A stretch of DNA of 64,000 bases from Streptomyces flavofungini (lineage in GTDB: Bacteria; Actinomycetota; Actinomycetes; Streptomycetales; Streptomycetaceae), in contig NZ_CP128846.1 in assembly GCF_030388665.1 (NCBI RefSeq), positions 2,046,001 to 2,110,000 of the forward strand, in the 5' to 3' direction. The notes below the pieces were generated by a model. It saw only the letters and a list, made by a program, of their open reading frames with translations, was not told the origin of the DNA and did no database searches. The position numbers and the translations under genes were made by a program. Shown in pieces: positions 45,205-55,580 of the stretch (position 1 is the first letter of the stretch; each line of letters begins with the position of its first letter).

Positions 45205-47342
45205 AGGCCATCGGGATCGACCTCGGCACGACGAACAGCGCCGTCGCCGCCCACGACCCGCACCGCGGGGACATCGCGGTGCTCACCAACAGCAAGGGCG
45301 ACCGCCTCACGCCGTCCGTCGTCGGCCTGGTGCGGCGCGACGGCAAGGAGCAGACGATCGTCGGCGAGGACGCCCTGAACTGGGCGGTGCGCCAGCCCAG
45401 GGACACCATCGTGTCGGTGAAGCGCCTGATGGGCCGGGACTTCGCGGACACCTCGGTGGCCGAGGCCCGCGACCGGCTCAGCTACGAGATCGTGCCGGGG
45501 CCCGACGACGACCCGCGGGCCCATGTGACGCTCGGGGGCCGCACCCGGACGCCCGCCGAGATCTCCAGCGTCATCCTCGACAAGCTGGTGCGGGACGCGG
45601 CGCGCACCCTCGGCGAGCAGGTCACGCACGCGGTGATCACGGTGCCCGCGTACTTCAGGGACGCGCAGCGCGCGGCGACCCGGGAGGCCGCGGAGCGCGC
45701 GGGCCTGGTGGTGAAGAAGATCGTCGACGAGCCGACGGCCGCCGCCGTCGCCTTCGGCCTGCACAAGCCGGACGGGGCCCGCAGCCGGGTCCTGGTGTAC
45801 GACCTGGGCGGCGGCACCTTCGACATCTCCGTCCTGAACACGGTCAAGGACCGGGACGGCAACAGCCAGTTCCAGGTGCTGCGCTCCGCCGGGGACATCT
45901 GGCTGGGCGGCGACGACTTCGACCTGGTGATCGTGGAGCGGATCATCGCCTGGATGCGCGCGGAGCGGGGCGTCGACCCGGCGGGCGACAAGGAGTTCCT
46001 GTTCCAGGCGAAGAAGGCGGCGGAGGCGGCCAAGCGGGAGCTGAACGAGCTGCCGGAGACGTACATCGTGATCCCGGCCGCGTACCGCGGGCCCGAGGGC
46101 ATCGTGGACGTCGAGATGGCGCTCACCCGCGACGAGTTCCAGGCGATGATCGCGCCCCTGGTGACCCGCACCATGGACCTCGTCAAGGAGACCCTGTCGG
46201 GCTTCGAGCTGGCGCCCGACGACATCTCCGACGTGCTGCTCGTCGGCGGTGGCACCCTGACCCGCCCGGTGTACGAGGCGGTGGAGGCGTTCTTCGGCGC
46301 CGACAAGGTGCGCCGCAACATCAACCCGATGGAGTGCGTGGCCTACGGCGCGGGCGTGCTCGCCCAGACCCTGGACGGCGTGGAGTGCCCCGCCCAGAAG
46401 TGCGCCCGCACCAACGAGTACGCGGCCGAGACGTGTGTGGACTGCGGGCAGAGCCTGGTCAACGGGCGGCCGGTGGGCTCCACGGGCCTGTTCGAGTCGA
46501 CGCCCATGGCGATGGGGATCGCCGCCGTGAAGGGCTCCCAGCGGGACGTGTTCGTCCAGATCATCCCGGCGGGCTCCCCCTATCCGCTGCCCGAGCCGCG
46601 CCAGCGCACGTTCCACGCGACGGACAGCAGGCTGATCCGAGTGCCGGTGTACGAGGGCGACAGTCATGTGGCGAGCGAGAACCACGAACAGGGCGTGGTG
46701 GAGTTCGAGCTGCCGCAGGAGATCGAGATCAACTGCCATGTGGACGTGTCGTTCAACTACTCGGCGGACCGCATCATCACCGTGCGGATCGCCGTGCGCG
46801 GCACCGACATGGTCCTGGAGGCGACACCCCGGCGCGAGATGCCCCGCACCCCGCCGCCCGAGACCGAGCGGGAGGTGGACAGCGCGATCCTGCGCGAGGA
46901 GCTGGGGCTCGCCGTGCGGGAGGCCCAGCGCTTCCTCAAGCAGTACGGCACCTACATCGAGCAGACGCAGGAGATGAAGGCGCGCCGCGACATCGCGCAG
47001 GCGCAGCGGGCGGTGGAGATGGGCGACAGCCGCGAGTACAAACGTCTCACCGAGCTGCTGCTCGACGACATGTACCACCAGTGCGGGCTGGCCAGCCAGT
47101 TCCGGCAGGCCGAACTCGCCTCGGACGGCGCCCCGTTGGAGACGGTCAACGCGATCAGTGAGGCCGTCGAGCAGGTGAAGGCGGCCCACCGCCAGGGCAA
47201 CAGCATCCAGACCGCCGAGCAGGCCAAGAACCTGCGCAGCATGATCGCCGTCGCCTACTCGGAGCGCGCGGTGCCGACCCTGCCCAGCAAGAAGGACTAC
47301 GGGGGCATCCTCCAGGTCCCCGACGACATGGCCGGCGGATGA
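45201..47342 (+). CDS. Hsp70 chaperone with Cys4 knuckle in the interdomain linker
   Basis: A 713-residue DnaK-type chaperone. The ATPase domain is intact: GIDLGTTNSAVA (phosphate 1), VYDLGGGTFDIS (phosphate 2), LLVGGGTLTRPVYEAV (adenosine). Where DnaK has its short linker there is a four-cysteine insert: C396, C401, C412, C415 (CPAQKC, then CVDCG), a likely zinc knuckle. A beta substrate domain follows (FESTPMAMGIAAVKGSQRDV) and a helical C-terminus of about 200 residues. It is distinct from the housekeeping DnaK, which lacks such cysteines. Coupled by ATGA overlaps to the GrpE-like gene before and the second Hsp70-like gene after. Confidence 0.88.
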   Translation: MKAIGIDLGTTNSAVAAHDPHRGDIAVLTNSKGDRLTPSVVGLVRRDGKEQTIVGEDALNWAVRQPRDTIVSVKRLMGRDFADTSVAEARDRLSYEIVPGPDDDPRAHVTLGGRTRTPAEISSVILDKLVRDAARTLGEQVTHAVITVPAYFRDAQRAATREAAERAGLVVKKIVDEPTAAAVAFGLHKPDGARSRVLVYDLGGGTFDISVLNTVKDRDGNSQFQVLRSAGDIWLGGDDFDLVIVERIIAWMRAERGVDPAGDKEFLFQAKKAAEAAKRELNELPETYIVIPAAYRGPEGIVDVEMALTRDEFQAMIAPLVTRTMDLVKETLSGFELAPDDISDVLLVGGGTLTRPVYEAVEAFFGADKVRRNINPMECVAYGAGVLAQTLDGVECPAQKCARTNEYAAETCVDCGQSLVNGRPVGSTGLFESTPMAMGIAAVKGSQRDVFVQIIPAGSPYPLPEPRQRTFHATDSRLIRVPVYEGDSHVASENHEQGVVEFELPQEIEINCHVDVSFNYSADRIITVRIAVRGTDMVLEATPRREMPRTPPPETEREVDSAILREELGLAVREAQRFLKQYGTYIEQTQEMKARRDIAQAQRAVEMGDSREYKRLTELLLDDMYHQCGLASQFRQAELASDGAPLETVNAISEAVEQVKAAHRQGNSIQTAEQAKNLRSMIAVAYSERAVPTLPSKKDYGGILQVPDDMAGG

Positions 47343-49426
47343 CGGCAGCAAGGGCCGGTGCGGGCCGCGTCAGCCTCGGCGTGGACTTCGGCGCCACCGG
47401 GGTGCGGGCGCTGTTCGCGGGGCCGGGACAGCAGGTGCGCCGCCTCGACCTGCCCGCGGCGGAGCCGTCGTGGCTGCGGTGCGCCCCGGCCGCGGCGGGC
47501 GTCCTTCCGGTGACGTTCCCCAGCCTGAAGTCCCTGGTGGGCAGCGGGGGTCCGGTGCCGTGGCGAGGGGAGGCGGCCGACGTGGACACGGTCGTGGTGC
47601 GGCTGCTCCGGGGGCTGCGCGAGCGCGTCGAGGAGCAGGCGGACGCCTTCGTCGCGCAGACCGTCGTCAGTGTGCCCGCGTCCTTCCAGTCGGCGCAGCG
47701 CCAGGCCCTGCGGGACGCGGCGGACGCGGCCGGGCTCACGCCCGTGCGGCTGATCAGCGACTCGATGGCGGCGGTCATGGGGCACACCACGGACCGCGAC
47801 AGCGGCACGTTCCTCGTGTACGGCATGGGGTACGAGGGCTTCGAGATCGGCCTGGTACGGGGCGTGCGCGGGCACTGCCGCGCCCTCGGCTACGCCGGTG
47901 CGGCCACCTCGGGGGGCCGCGCCTTCGACGAGGCCGCCCTGGAGTCCGCGGTACGGCTCCTTCTGGCGCACCGCGGACCGGCTTCGGTGACGGGCGCCCC
48001 GGCAGAGGTGTGGCTCGGCCTGCGCGAGCGGGCCGAGCGGGCCCGCAAGGCGCTGACGGGACCGGCCGCCGAGGACGGGGCCGCGGTAACGGACTTCGCG
48101 GCACTCACCCTCGACCTGGGCACCGGGCCCGCCCTGCGCATGGGCATCACCCGGCCGAACCTGGACGCGTTCCTGGAGCCGCACGTGCGCCGCACCGTGC
48201 GGCGCGCCCACGCCCTGCTCGACGAGTCCGCGGTGCCGCGCGCGGATGTGGACACCCTGCTCCTGGTCGGCGGCGGCACGCTGATGGAGCAGGTGCGTTC
48301 GGGTGTCGCGGGCCTCGGCCGCGGCACCGCCCACGGCCCGCCGGAGCTGCTCGCCCTCGGCGCGCTCAAGCACGCGGTGCGGCTCGCGGGCGGCGGCGCC
48401 CCCTCTTCCCGCTCGACGGCCCTGGAGGAGGGCCTCCTCGAACCCGCCGACCCGGCCCGCGACACCCTCGCCGACGCCCCCGCCCTCACCGCGAGCCTCT
48501 TCCCCCTCGACGCCCCGCCCGACCCCCTCACCGACGCCTCCGCCGCGCCGCGCCAGGACGTCGCCCACGCAAGGGACCTCGTCCGGCAGGGGCGCAGGCA
48601 GGAGGCGGTGGCGCTGCTGCGGGACATCGTGACGGAGGCGCGGGAGCTGCTGGCGGGGCTCGAGGCGGGGCGGGGGACGGGGGTGGCGGGGGACGGGGTT
48701 GCGGGCACGGGTGCCGGTGCACATGCCGGTGCCGGGGACAGTGCCAGTGCCAGTGCCAGGACAGGGGACAGGCGTGCGGAGGGCTCGGGCCCGCCGGAAC
48801 AGCGGACACAGGAGAGGCAACAGACCCAGGAGAGGCGACAGACCCAGGAGGCGCGACAGCCGCAGGAGGAGCAGCAGGAACAGCCGTCACGACAGGAACA
48901 ACAGTCTCCGCGGGGGCAGCAGCCACCGAAGGAACAGTCGTTGCAGCAGAACGCCGAAGCCCGGGTCGTGCGACAGCGCCCCGGCCGCGGCAGCGAACGC
49001 CAACTCGCCCGCGCCAGGCTCCTGCTGGAGCACGGCCGCTACGAGCACGCCGTGCAGGTGTCCCACCAGGCCTGGCAGGAGGCCACCGCGCTCACGGACC
49101 GCGCCGACGTCCTGGACGCGATGATCGACGTGCACTGCGCGGCGGCGATGGCCGACATGGCGCCGGACCACTTCGCGGACGCCGAGCGGTGGCTGCGGTG
49201 CGCGTACGGGCACGACCCGACGAACGAGCGGGTGCGCGGGCTGCTCGCGCGGCGCACCTTCCGGCACGCGGAGGAACTCCACCGGATCGGTGCGCGGGAT
49301 GAGGCGATTGAGGCCCTTGGCAAGTGCCTCATGTGGGACCGTGAACACCCCGGAGCCGAGGCGCTTTCGCGCCTGCTCGGCCGCGACGGCAGGAACCGGC
49401 GCGGCCGGGGGGACGTCCTCGACTGA
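47339..49426 (+). CDS. degenerate Hsp70-like protein fused to TPRs
   Basis: A 695-residue protein. Residues about 10-360 have the Hsp70/actin fold, but key motifs are altered: GVDFGATGVRAL for phosphate 1 and VYGMGYEGFEIGLV where VYDLGGGTFDISV is expected, so the Asp of phosphate 2 is lost; LLLVGGGTLMEQV remains. ATP hydrolysis is doubtful though binding may persist. No substrate-binding domain is present. A Gln/Glu/Arg-rich linker (about residues 480-540) leads to a TPR-like C-terminus (LARARLLLEHGRYEHAVQ, EEAHRIGARD-like helices). I infer a regulatory partner of the upstream Hsp70, in the manner of Hsp110-type pairs. Confidence 0.75.
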   Translation: MTAARAGAGRVSLGVDFGATGVRALFAGPGQQVRRLDLPAAEPSWLRCAPAAAGVLPVTFPSLKSLVGSGGPVPWRGEAADVDTVVVRLLRGLRERVEEQADAFVAQTVVSVPASFQSAQRQALRDAADAAGLTPVRLISDSMAAVMGHTTDRDSGTFLVYGMGYEGFEIGLVRGVRGHCRALGYAGAATSGGRAFDEAALESAVRLLLAHRGPASVTGAPAEVWLGLRERAERARKALTGPAAEDGAAVTDFAALTLDLGTGPALRMGITRPNLDAFLEPHVRRTVRRAHALLDESAVPRADVDTLLLVGGGTLMEQVRSGVAGLGRGTAHGPPELLALGALKHAVRLAGGGAPSSRSTALEEGLLEPADPARDTLADAPALTASLFPLDAPPDPLTDASAAPRQDVAHARDLVRQGRRQEAVALLRDIVTEARELLAGLEAGRGTGVAGDGVAGTGAGAHAGAGDSASASARTGDRRAEGSGPPEQRTQERQQTQERRQTQEARQPQEEQQEQPSRQEQQSPRGQQPPKEQSLQQNAEARVVRQRPGRGSERQLARARLLLEHGRYEHAVQVSHQAWQEATALTDRADVLDAMIDVHCAAAMADMAPDHFADAERWLRCAYGHDPTNERVRGLLARRTFRHAEELHRIGARDEAIEALGKCLMWDREHPGAEALSRLLGRDGRNRRGRGDVLD

Positions 49427-49518
49427 CGAAGACCGACGAGGCATCCCGGGCGCGGCGCCACGGCGCCCGCGCCACCGGCCCGGGGCCCCCAGGCCGCTCC
49501 GAGACAGGGAGTACGCGT

Positions 49519-51245
<1,727 letters not shown>

Positions 51246-51249
<4 letters not shown>

Positions 51250-51755
51250 GCCCGTACCGGCGGCGCGGGCGGGGCCGGGGCGCGGGCGGCCGGGTCGCGG
51301 GCGTCGTCCTCGCGGGCTGGCTCTTCGCCGACCTGCTGCTCGTACTCGCCCTGGTGTCGATGGCCGACAGGCCCGACCCGCTCGCCGCGCGTCCGAAGCC
51401 GTCGAACAGCGCGGACGGGACGAAGCCGCCGAAGCCGAAGCCGAGCCCCACGGGCCCGCGGTCGGTGGAGCGCAAGCCCGAGCAGTTCGAGGTGAAGGGC
51501 ACGGACAAGGACGCGCTCGTGGCGCAGATCGGCCGGTCCACGAAGAAGTGGCAGGGCCGGACGGCCGCGCTGGTGCTGACCTTCGGCGGCGGGCAGAGCG
51601 GCACGACGTACGCCCACCGCGTCAACTCGCTGCTCGGCGAGGGCCGTCCGGAGATGTTCACGCGGAAGACGGCGACGGACGACTTCCACGACCTGAGCAA
51701 CAGCCCGTCGACCGCCGTGGTCCGGGTGTACTTCTTCACGGCGCCGGGAGGCTGA
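51246..51755 (+). CDS. single-TM protein with a membrane aspartate, MotB/ZorB-like
   Basis: A 169-residue protein overlapping the preceding gene by 4 bp (GTGA). A short Arg-rich cytosolic start is followed by one TM helix (VLAGWLFADLLLVLALVSMA) with Asp29 in its first third, in the same FADLL context as the proton-carrying Asp of MotB, TolR and ZorB. A Lys/Pro linker leads to an outside domain of about 85 residues (TAALVLTFGGGQSG, YAHRVNSLLGEG) that may be a reduced OmpA-like domain without its peptidoglycan-binding Asp/Arg. The pairing with a coiled-coil membrane protein supports a stator-like complex; this is inference. Confidence 0.58.
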
Positions 51756-51758
51756 CCG

Positions 51759-54029
51759 GTGGCGACGAACTGGCGGCCCGGCGTCCGGGGCACCGACGGC
51801 ACGCCCCCGCCGCTGCCCGTGCTCCCGCAGTTCCCCGGCATGCGCGGATACCGCCAACTGCGCTCCGGCCTTCGCGACTTGGGGTTCCGGCACGCCGCCG
51901 AGCTGCTGCGGGAGCCGGGGCGGCAGCAGGCGGCGGGCGGTGTCTTCAACACCCTGCCGACGGCGCAGACGGACGACGGCTTCCGTGTCCTCGACGGCCT
52001 GTGGTTCCCCGGCCGCGGCGGGCTGTGGCAGCGCGTGGACGTGCCGTTCGTGCGGCGGGCACGGGAGGCCTGGCAGATGTCGGCGGACCCGCGCGCGCTG
52101 ACGGCGGCCGCGGTCACGGACGTCCTGGAGACCCTGGCGCGCGACCACCCGATGGGGCTTCGGCGCATCGTCCTGTGGGAGCTGTGCTGCCTGCTGAAGG
52201 ACGGCGGCGGTAACGGCAAGGGCGGCAGGCCGGGCACGCGCGGAGGCGACGCGGCCACGGCGGGGGCCGGTGCCGGCTCGGCCACGGCGACGACCGCCGA
52301 CGACGTCGCCGCGCTCGGCGTGCACCGCAGTGAGGCCCGCCTCCTGGCCGCCGCCGTCGACGCCGCCTTCCCCGCCGACGGGGCGGCCCGGCGCGCGGCG
52401 GAGGAGATCAACGACGTCTGGCCGGGCACCCGCCTCCGCCGGGCCGAGCACCTCGCGGACCTGCTGCCCGCGGCACCGGACGACCACGTACTCGCCGCGC
52501 TGCTCGGCGCGGTGCGGACCCGCTCCACGAAGGTGCGGCTCCTCGCGTACGCGGCCCGCAGGGCGCACGACAGCGGTGACGCGCGGGCGGCGGCCACCAC
52601 GTGGCTCGGCGCGCTGCGGCAGGCCACGGACGCGCCGGAGCTGCGGGCGGGCCTGCTGCGGACGGCCACCGCCCTCGCCGACGCGCCGTCCGCCCCCGAG
52701 GAGTCCGCGGTCCGGGCGTGGCCGCAGGACCGCGGCATCGGCCTGAGCTGGCGGGCGCCGCACGTACCCGGCACGCGCCCCGCCGACCCCGTGACGTACG
52801 CCGTCCTGCGCTTCGACGACGACGCCCCGGAGACCACCAGCGAGGTCGCGCGGGTCGAGGTGGCCGCACCGGAAGCCCGGCTGCTGACGGCCCACGACAC
52901 GGCCGCGCCGCTGGGCCGCGCCCTGCGCTACGCCGTCCTCCCGCTGCGCGGCGACCGCGTCGCCGGGGTGCCGCGCGTCTCCGCGCCGGTCCTCGTCGCG
53001 CCGGACGTCACGCAGCTTATGACCAAGCCCGTGCCGGGAGGCGTCCAGGTGCACTGGCGGCCGCACCCGGCGGCCGTCGACATCGAGGTGCTGCGCTACG
53101 ACCTGCCGGACGTCGGCGCGGGCAGCGGGCCGACGGTGCTGTCCTGCGGGCGCCGGGGACTGGTGGACGACGCGCTGCCCCCGGGGATCTACACGTACCG
53201 GGTGAGCTGCGGCTATCCAGGCCCTGGCGGCACCGTCGCCCGGTCGCCCGGGGTGCACGTCATGGCCCGCGTCGAGGCGTGGCCGACCCCCGTGCGGGAG
53301 CTGACCGCCGAGCTCGCCGGGGACCGCGTGCGGCTCGCGTGGCGCGCGCCCCGGCGCGGTCGAAGCACCCTCGTGCCCTGGCCGGACGGCCCGATCGCGC
53401 CGGGCACGGACATCTCGGAACGCTTCGCCCGCATGTCCGCACCGAGCACACCCGGCGGCGCGACACCCGCCCACGCCACGTCCGCCCACGCCGGGAGCGC
53501 GTCGGACCTGCCGGATCCCTGGGCGGCGGAGCCGCGCACGGGTGGTGGCGACGGACGGGACCTGCTGCTCGAAGTGGACCCGCCCGTGGCGGGGCGGCTG
53601 CGGATGACGGCGGTGAGCGTGCTCGGCGACCGTGCGGTGGCCGGTCCGAGTGTCGTCATCGAGAGTCCGGCCCCGATCAAGGACTTGACGGTGGTGCGGC
53701 TCGGGCGCGGGCGCGCCAACGCGGTGTTCACCTGGCCGGAGCCCGCCGTGCTGGTGCGGGTCGGCTGGCAGGACGGCACGCGCGGCGACTCCCGGCGCGT
53801 GCCGCGCAGCACGCACCAGAAGGCGTCCGGGGCGGTCGAGTTGGCCGTGCCGGAGAGCGCCTGCACCGTCACGGTCACCCCGCTGACCCGCCCGGACGCC
53901 GTCGCCGTGCCCGCGCCGCCCGCGTACGCCGACCTGCCCGCGGCGCACCTGCCGCCGCCCCCGCCGGAGCCCGCGCCGTGGCGGCGGTGGTGGCGCCGCT
54001 GGCTGCGCACCCGCGCCCGCCAGAGCTGA
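51759..54029 (+). CDS. FN3-like repeat protein, last gene of the CHAT/Hsp70 operon
   Basis: A 756-residue protein of unknown function starting 3 bp after the MotB-like gene. The N-terminal 300 residues are mostly helical (MRGYRQLRSGLRDLGFRHAA, FVRRAREAWQMSADPRALTA) with a Gly/Thr/Ala linker near residue 160. From about residue 325 at least three fibronectin type III-like beta domains follow: VTYAVLRFDDDA, GVQVHWRPHPAAVDIEVLRY, DRVRLAWRAPRRG and ANAVFTWPEPAVLVRVGW. The C-terminus is Arg/Trp-rich. There is no P-loop or signal peptide. FN3 proteins are known in GAP1-type conflict operons, which fits the facing gene set. Confidence 0.62.
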   Translation: MATNWRPGVRGTDGTPPPLPVLPQFPGMRGYRQLRSGLRDLGFRHAAELLREPGRQQAAGGVFNTLPTAQTDDGFRVLDGLWFPGRGGLWQRVDVPFVRRAREAWQMSADPRALTAAAVTDVLETLARDHPMGLRRIVLWELCCLLKDGGGNGKGGRPGTRGGDAATAGAGAGSATATTADDVAALGVHRSEARLLAAAVDAAFPADGAARRAAEEINDVWPGTRLRRAEHLADLLPAAPDDHVLAALLGAVRTRSTKVRLLAYAARRAHDSGDARAAATTWLGALRQATDAPELRAGLLRTATALADAPSAPEESAVRAWPQDRGIGLSWRAPHVPGTRPADPVTYAVLRFDDDAPETTSEVARVEVAAPEARLLTAHDTAAPLGRALRYAVLPLRGDRVAGVPRVSAPVLVAPDVTQLMTKPVPGGVQVHWRPHPAAVDIEVLRYDLPDVGAGSGPTVLSCGRRGLVDDALPPGIYTYRVSCGYPGPGGTVARSPGVHVMARVEAWPTPVRELTAELAGDRVRLAWRAPRRGRSTLVPWPDGPIAPGTDISERFARMSAPSTPGGATPAHATSAHAGSASDLPDPWAAEPRTGGGDGRDLLLEVDPPVAGRLRMTAVSVLGDRAVAGPSVVIESPAPIKDLTVVRLGRGRANAVFTWPEPAVLVRVGWQDGTRGDSRRVPRSTHQKASGAVELAVPESACTVTVTPLTRPDAVAVPAPPAYADLPAAHLPPPPPEPAPWRRWWRRWLRTRARQS

Positions 54030-54163
54030 GGTCCCGGCGACCGGAGCTGAGGTCCCGGCGGCACCGCACGTCCCTCGTACCCGCCCCGCGCCCCTCGATG
54101 ATCCCGGAACTCACCGAAACCCCGGGAGCTCCGGAACGCACCGGCCCTCCAACGCCCCCGACT

Positions 54164-54234
54164 CCCGCAATTCCCCTACTCCCGCAACTCCCGCAATTCC
54201 CCTACTCCCGCAACTCCCGCAACTCCCCTACTCC
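54164..54234. repeat. 26-bp tandem repeat between the two convergent operons
   Basis: Two identical 26-bp units (54164-54189, 54190-54215) and a third partial unit are each built from cccgcaatt, cccctact and cccgcaact. The last cccctact contains the TAG stop codon of the kinase gene (54228-54230). A further imperfect repeat of ggagctgaggtcccggcg lies at 54022-54060. No other gene is visible in the 198-bp gap. Confidence 0.85.
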
Positions 54235-55580
54235 TTGACCTCCGCCTCCACCCCGCCCCCGAACTCCAGGAGCAGCCCGGACTGCAGCGCGATCGTGCGG
54301 CCCGGCCCGACCTCGCGTACCGAACCGTCGTCCTTGCGGACCGTCCACACGTTCTGGGTGCGGTTCGTCAGGCCGTACCGGCCGCGCTGCTTGGGGTGTT
54401 CGGTGACCTCGCCGACGACGGCGCGGAAGTCGTGCCGGTCGGGGTCGCCGTCCAGGTGGTGGGCGTACACACGGGCGGAGGGGTCGAGGCGGATGCCGCG
54501 GCGGGTGCGCAGGGTGGTGCCGGTGGCGGTGACCAGTTCGAGGCGGGGCGGGAGCTGCAGGGGCCGGCCGCACTTCCAGCAGTCCGGCGGCGCGCCGTCG
54601 GGCTGGGTCAGGTTCTGCCGGCCGCACAGGCGGCACTGGGTGATGGCGTCGAGGACCTGGCTGAGGGCGTCGCGCCACTGTGTCTCGCGGACCCGCTTCG
54701 CGGGCGCCCTCAGGCCGTCGGTGAACGTCTGCACGAACAGGTCCCGCAGGATCTGCGGCAGCGCCGCCCAGGTGGCGATGACGGTCGGCTGCTCACCGGG
54801 GACGGGACGGTTGCGGGTGTCCGAGGGGTCGTACACGAACACCGGGTCGGTGCCGTACAGCTTGCGCTTGGCGGCCTCGCCCATGCAGTGGATGCGCATG
54901 GCGAGCGCCCCGTTGAAGGGGTGCTCGTTCATCAGGAGCAGGAACAGCAGCACGGCGAGGGAGTGCAGGTCGGTCTGGGTGCCGGGCTGCGCGCCGCGGT
55001 CGCCGCGCACCAGCTCCGGCGCCATGAAGTCCATGGTCCCCGCGACTCCGGCGGTGCCGCCCTCCACGACCGCGTTGTCGTTGTCGCAGACCAGGACGTC
55101 GCCGGTGCGCGGGTCGAAGAAGATGTTGCCCCAGTTGATGTCGCGGTAGGCGATGCCCTTGGAGTGCAGCGCGCGGTACGCCTCGACGGTGTGCAGGGCG
55201 ACCGTCACCAGGGTGCGCATCGTCGCGTCCTTCACGGACGGGTCGCGCCGGAACAGCGCGGGCAGGTCCTGGAAGCGCGCGGGGCGCACGTCCATCAGAT
55301 AGCCGAAGCCGGGCTCCTTGCCGTCGGGGTCCATGACGATGGACCGCGGCCACAGGAAGCGGTCGTCGTCCCAGCCCTTCTCGATGAGCCCTTCCAGGAT
55401 GTGGCGCTGGCGGGCGTCGGCGAGCTGCGGGTAGTACCACTTCACGGCGCGGTCGCCGCGCACCGTGGACACCCGGTACACCTCGCCCTGGCCGCCGGAT
55501 CCGAAGAGCTCCCCGACCGTGACCTGTTCCCCGGACTCGGTCACCAGCTTCCTTCCGGTGGCGAGCATGCCGTTGCTCAT
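54228..55580 (-). CDS. TerY-P triad protein kinase with Zn ribbon
   Basis: A 450-residue Ser/Thr kinase-like protein. The glycine loop is LFGSGGQGEVYRV, the Lys is in RAVKWYYP, the catalytic loop is YRDINWGNIFFD and the metal Asp is in VLVCDNDNAVVEGG. After the kinase (about residues 15-320) comes a Cys4 ribbon, CRLCG and CWKCG (about residue 330-355), then a beta-rich FHA-like tail (about 360-450). Kinase plus Zn ribbon beside vWA and PP2C genes is the TerY-P triad described by Anantharaman and colleagues in 2012. It overlaps the phosphatase gene by 4 bp (ATGA). Its targets are probably local. Confidence 0.85.
   Translation of the reverse strand: MSNGMLATGRKLVTESGEQVTVGELFGSGGQGEVYRVSTVRGDRAVKWYYPQLADARQRHILEGLIEKGWDDDRFLWPRSIVMDPDGKEPGFGYLMDVRPARFQDLPALFRRDPSVKDATMRTLVTVALHTVEAYRALHSKGIAYRDINWGNIFFDPRTGDVLVCDNDNAVVEGGTAGVAGTMDFMAPELVRGDRGAQPGTQTDLHSLAVLLFLLLMNEHPFNGALAMRIHCMGEAAKRKLYGTDPVFVYDPSDTRNRPVPGEQPTVIATWAALPQILRDLFVQTFTDGLRAPAKRVRETQWRDALSQVLDAITQCRLCGRQNLTQPDGAPPDCWKCGRPLQLPPRLELVTATGTTLRTRRGIRLDPSARVYAHHLDGDPDRHDFRAVVGEVTEHPKQRGRYGLTNRTQNVWTVRKDDGSVREVGPGRTIALQSGLLLEFGGGVEAEVKE

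Noticed and set aside
44632..47342. Housekeeping dnaK-grpE operon
   Set aside because: There is no dnaJ with HPD, no hspR and no HAIR operator. The Hsp70 has a Cys4 insert and the GrpE is divergent, so this is an accessory set.
54164..54234. Possible CRISPR array
   Set aside because: Units are contiguous with no unique spacers and no cas genes nearby. It is a tandem repeat.
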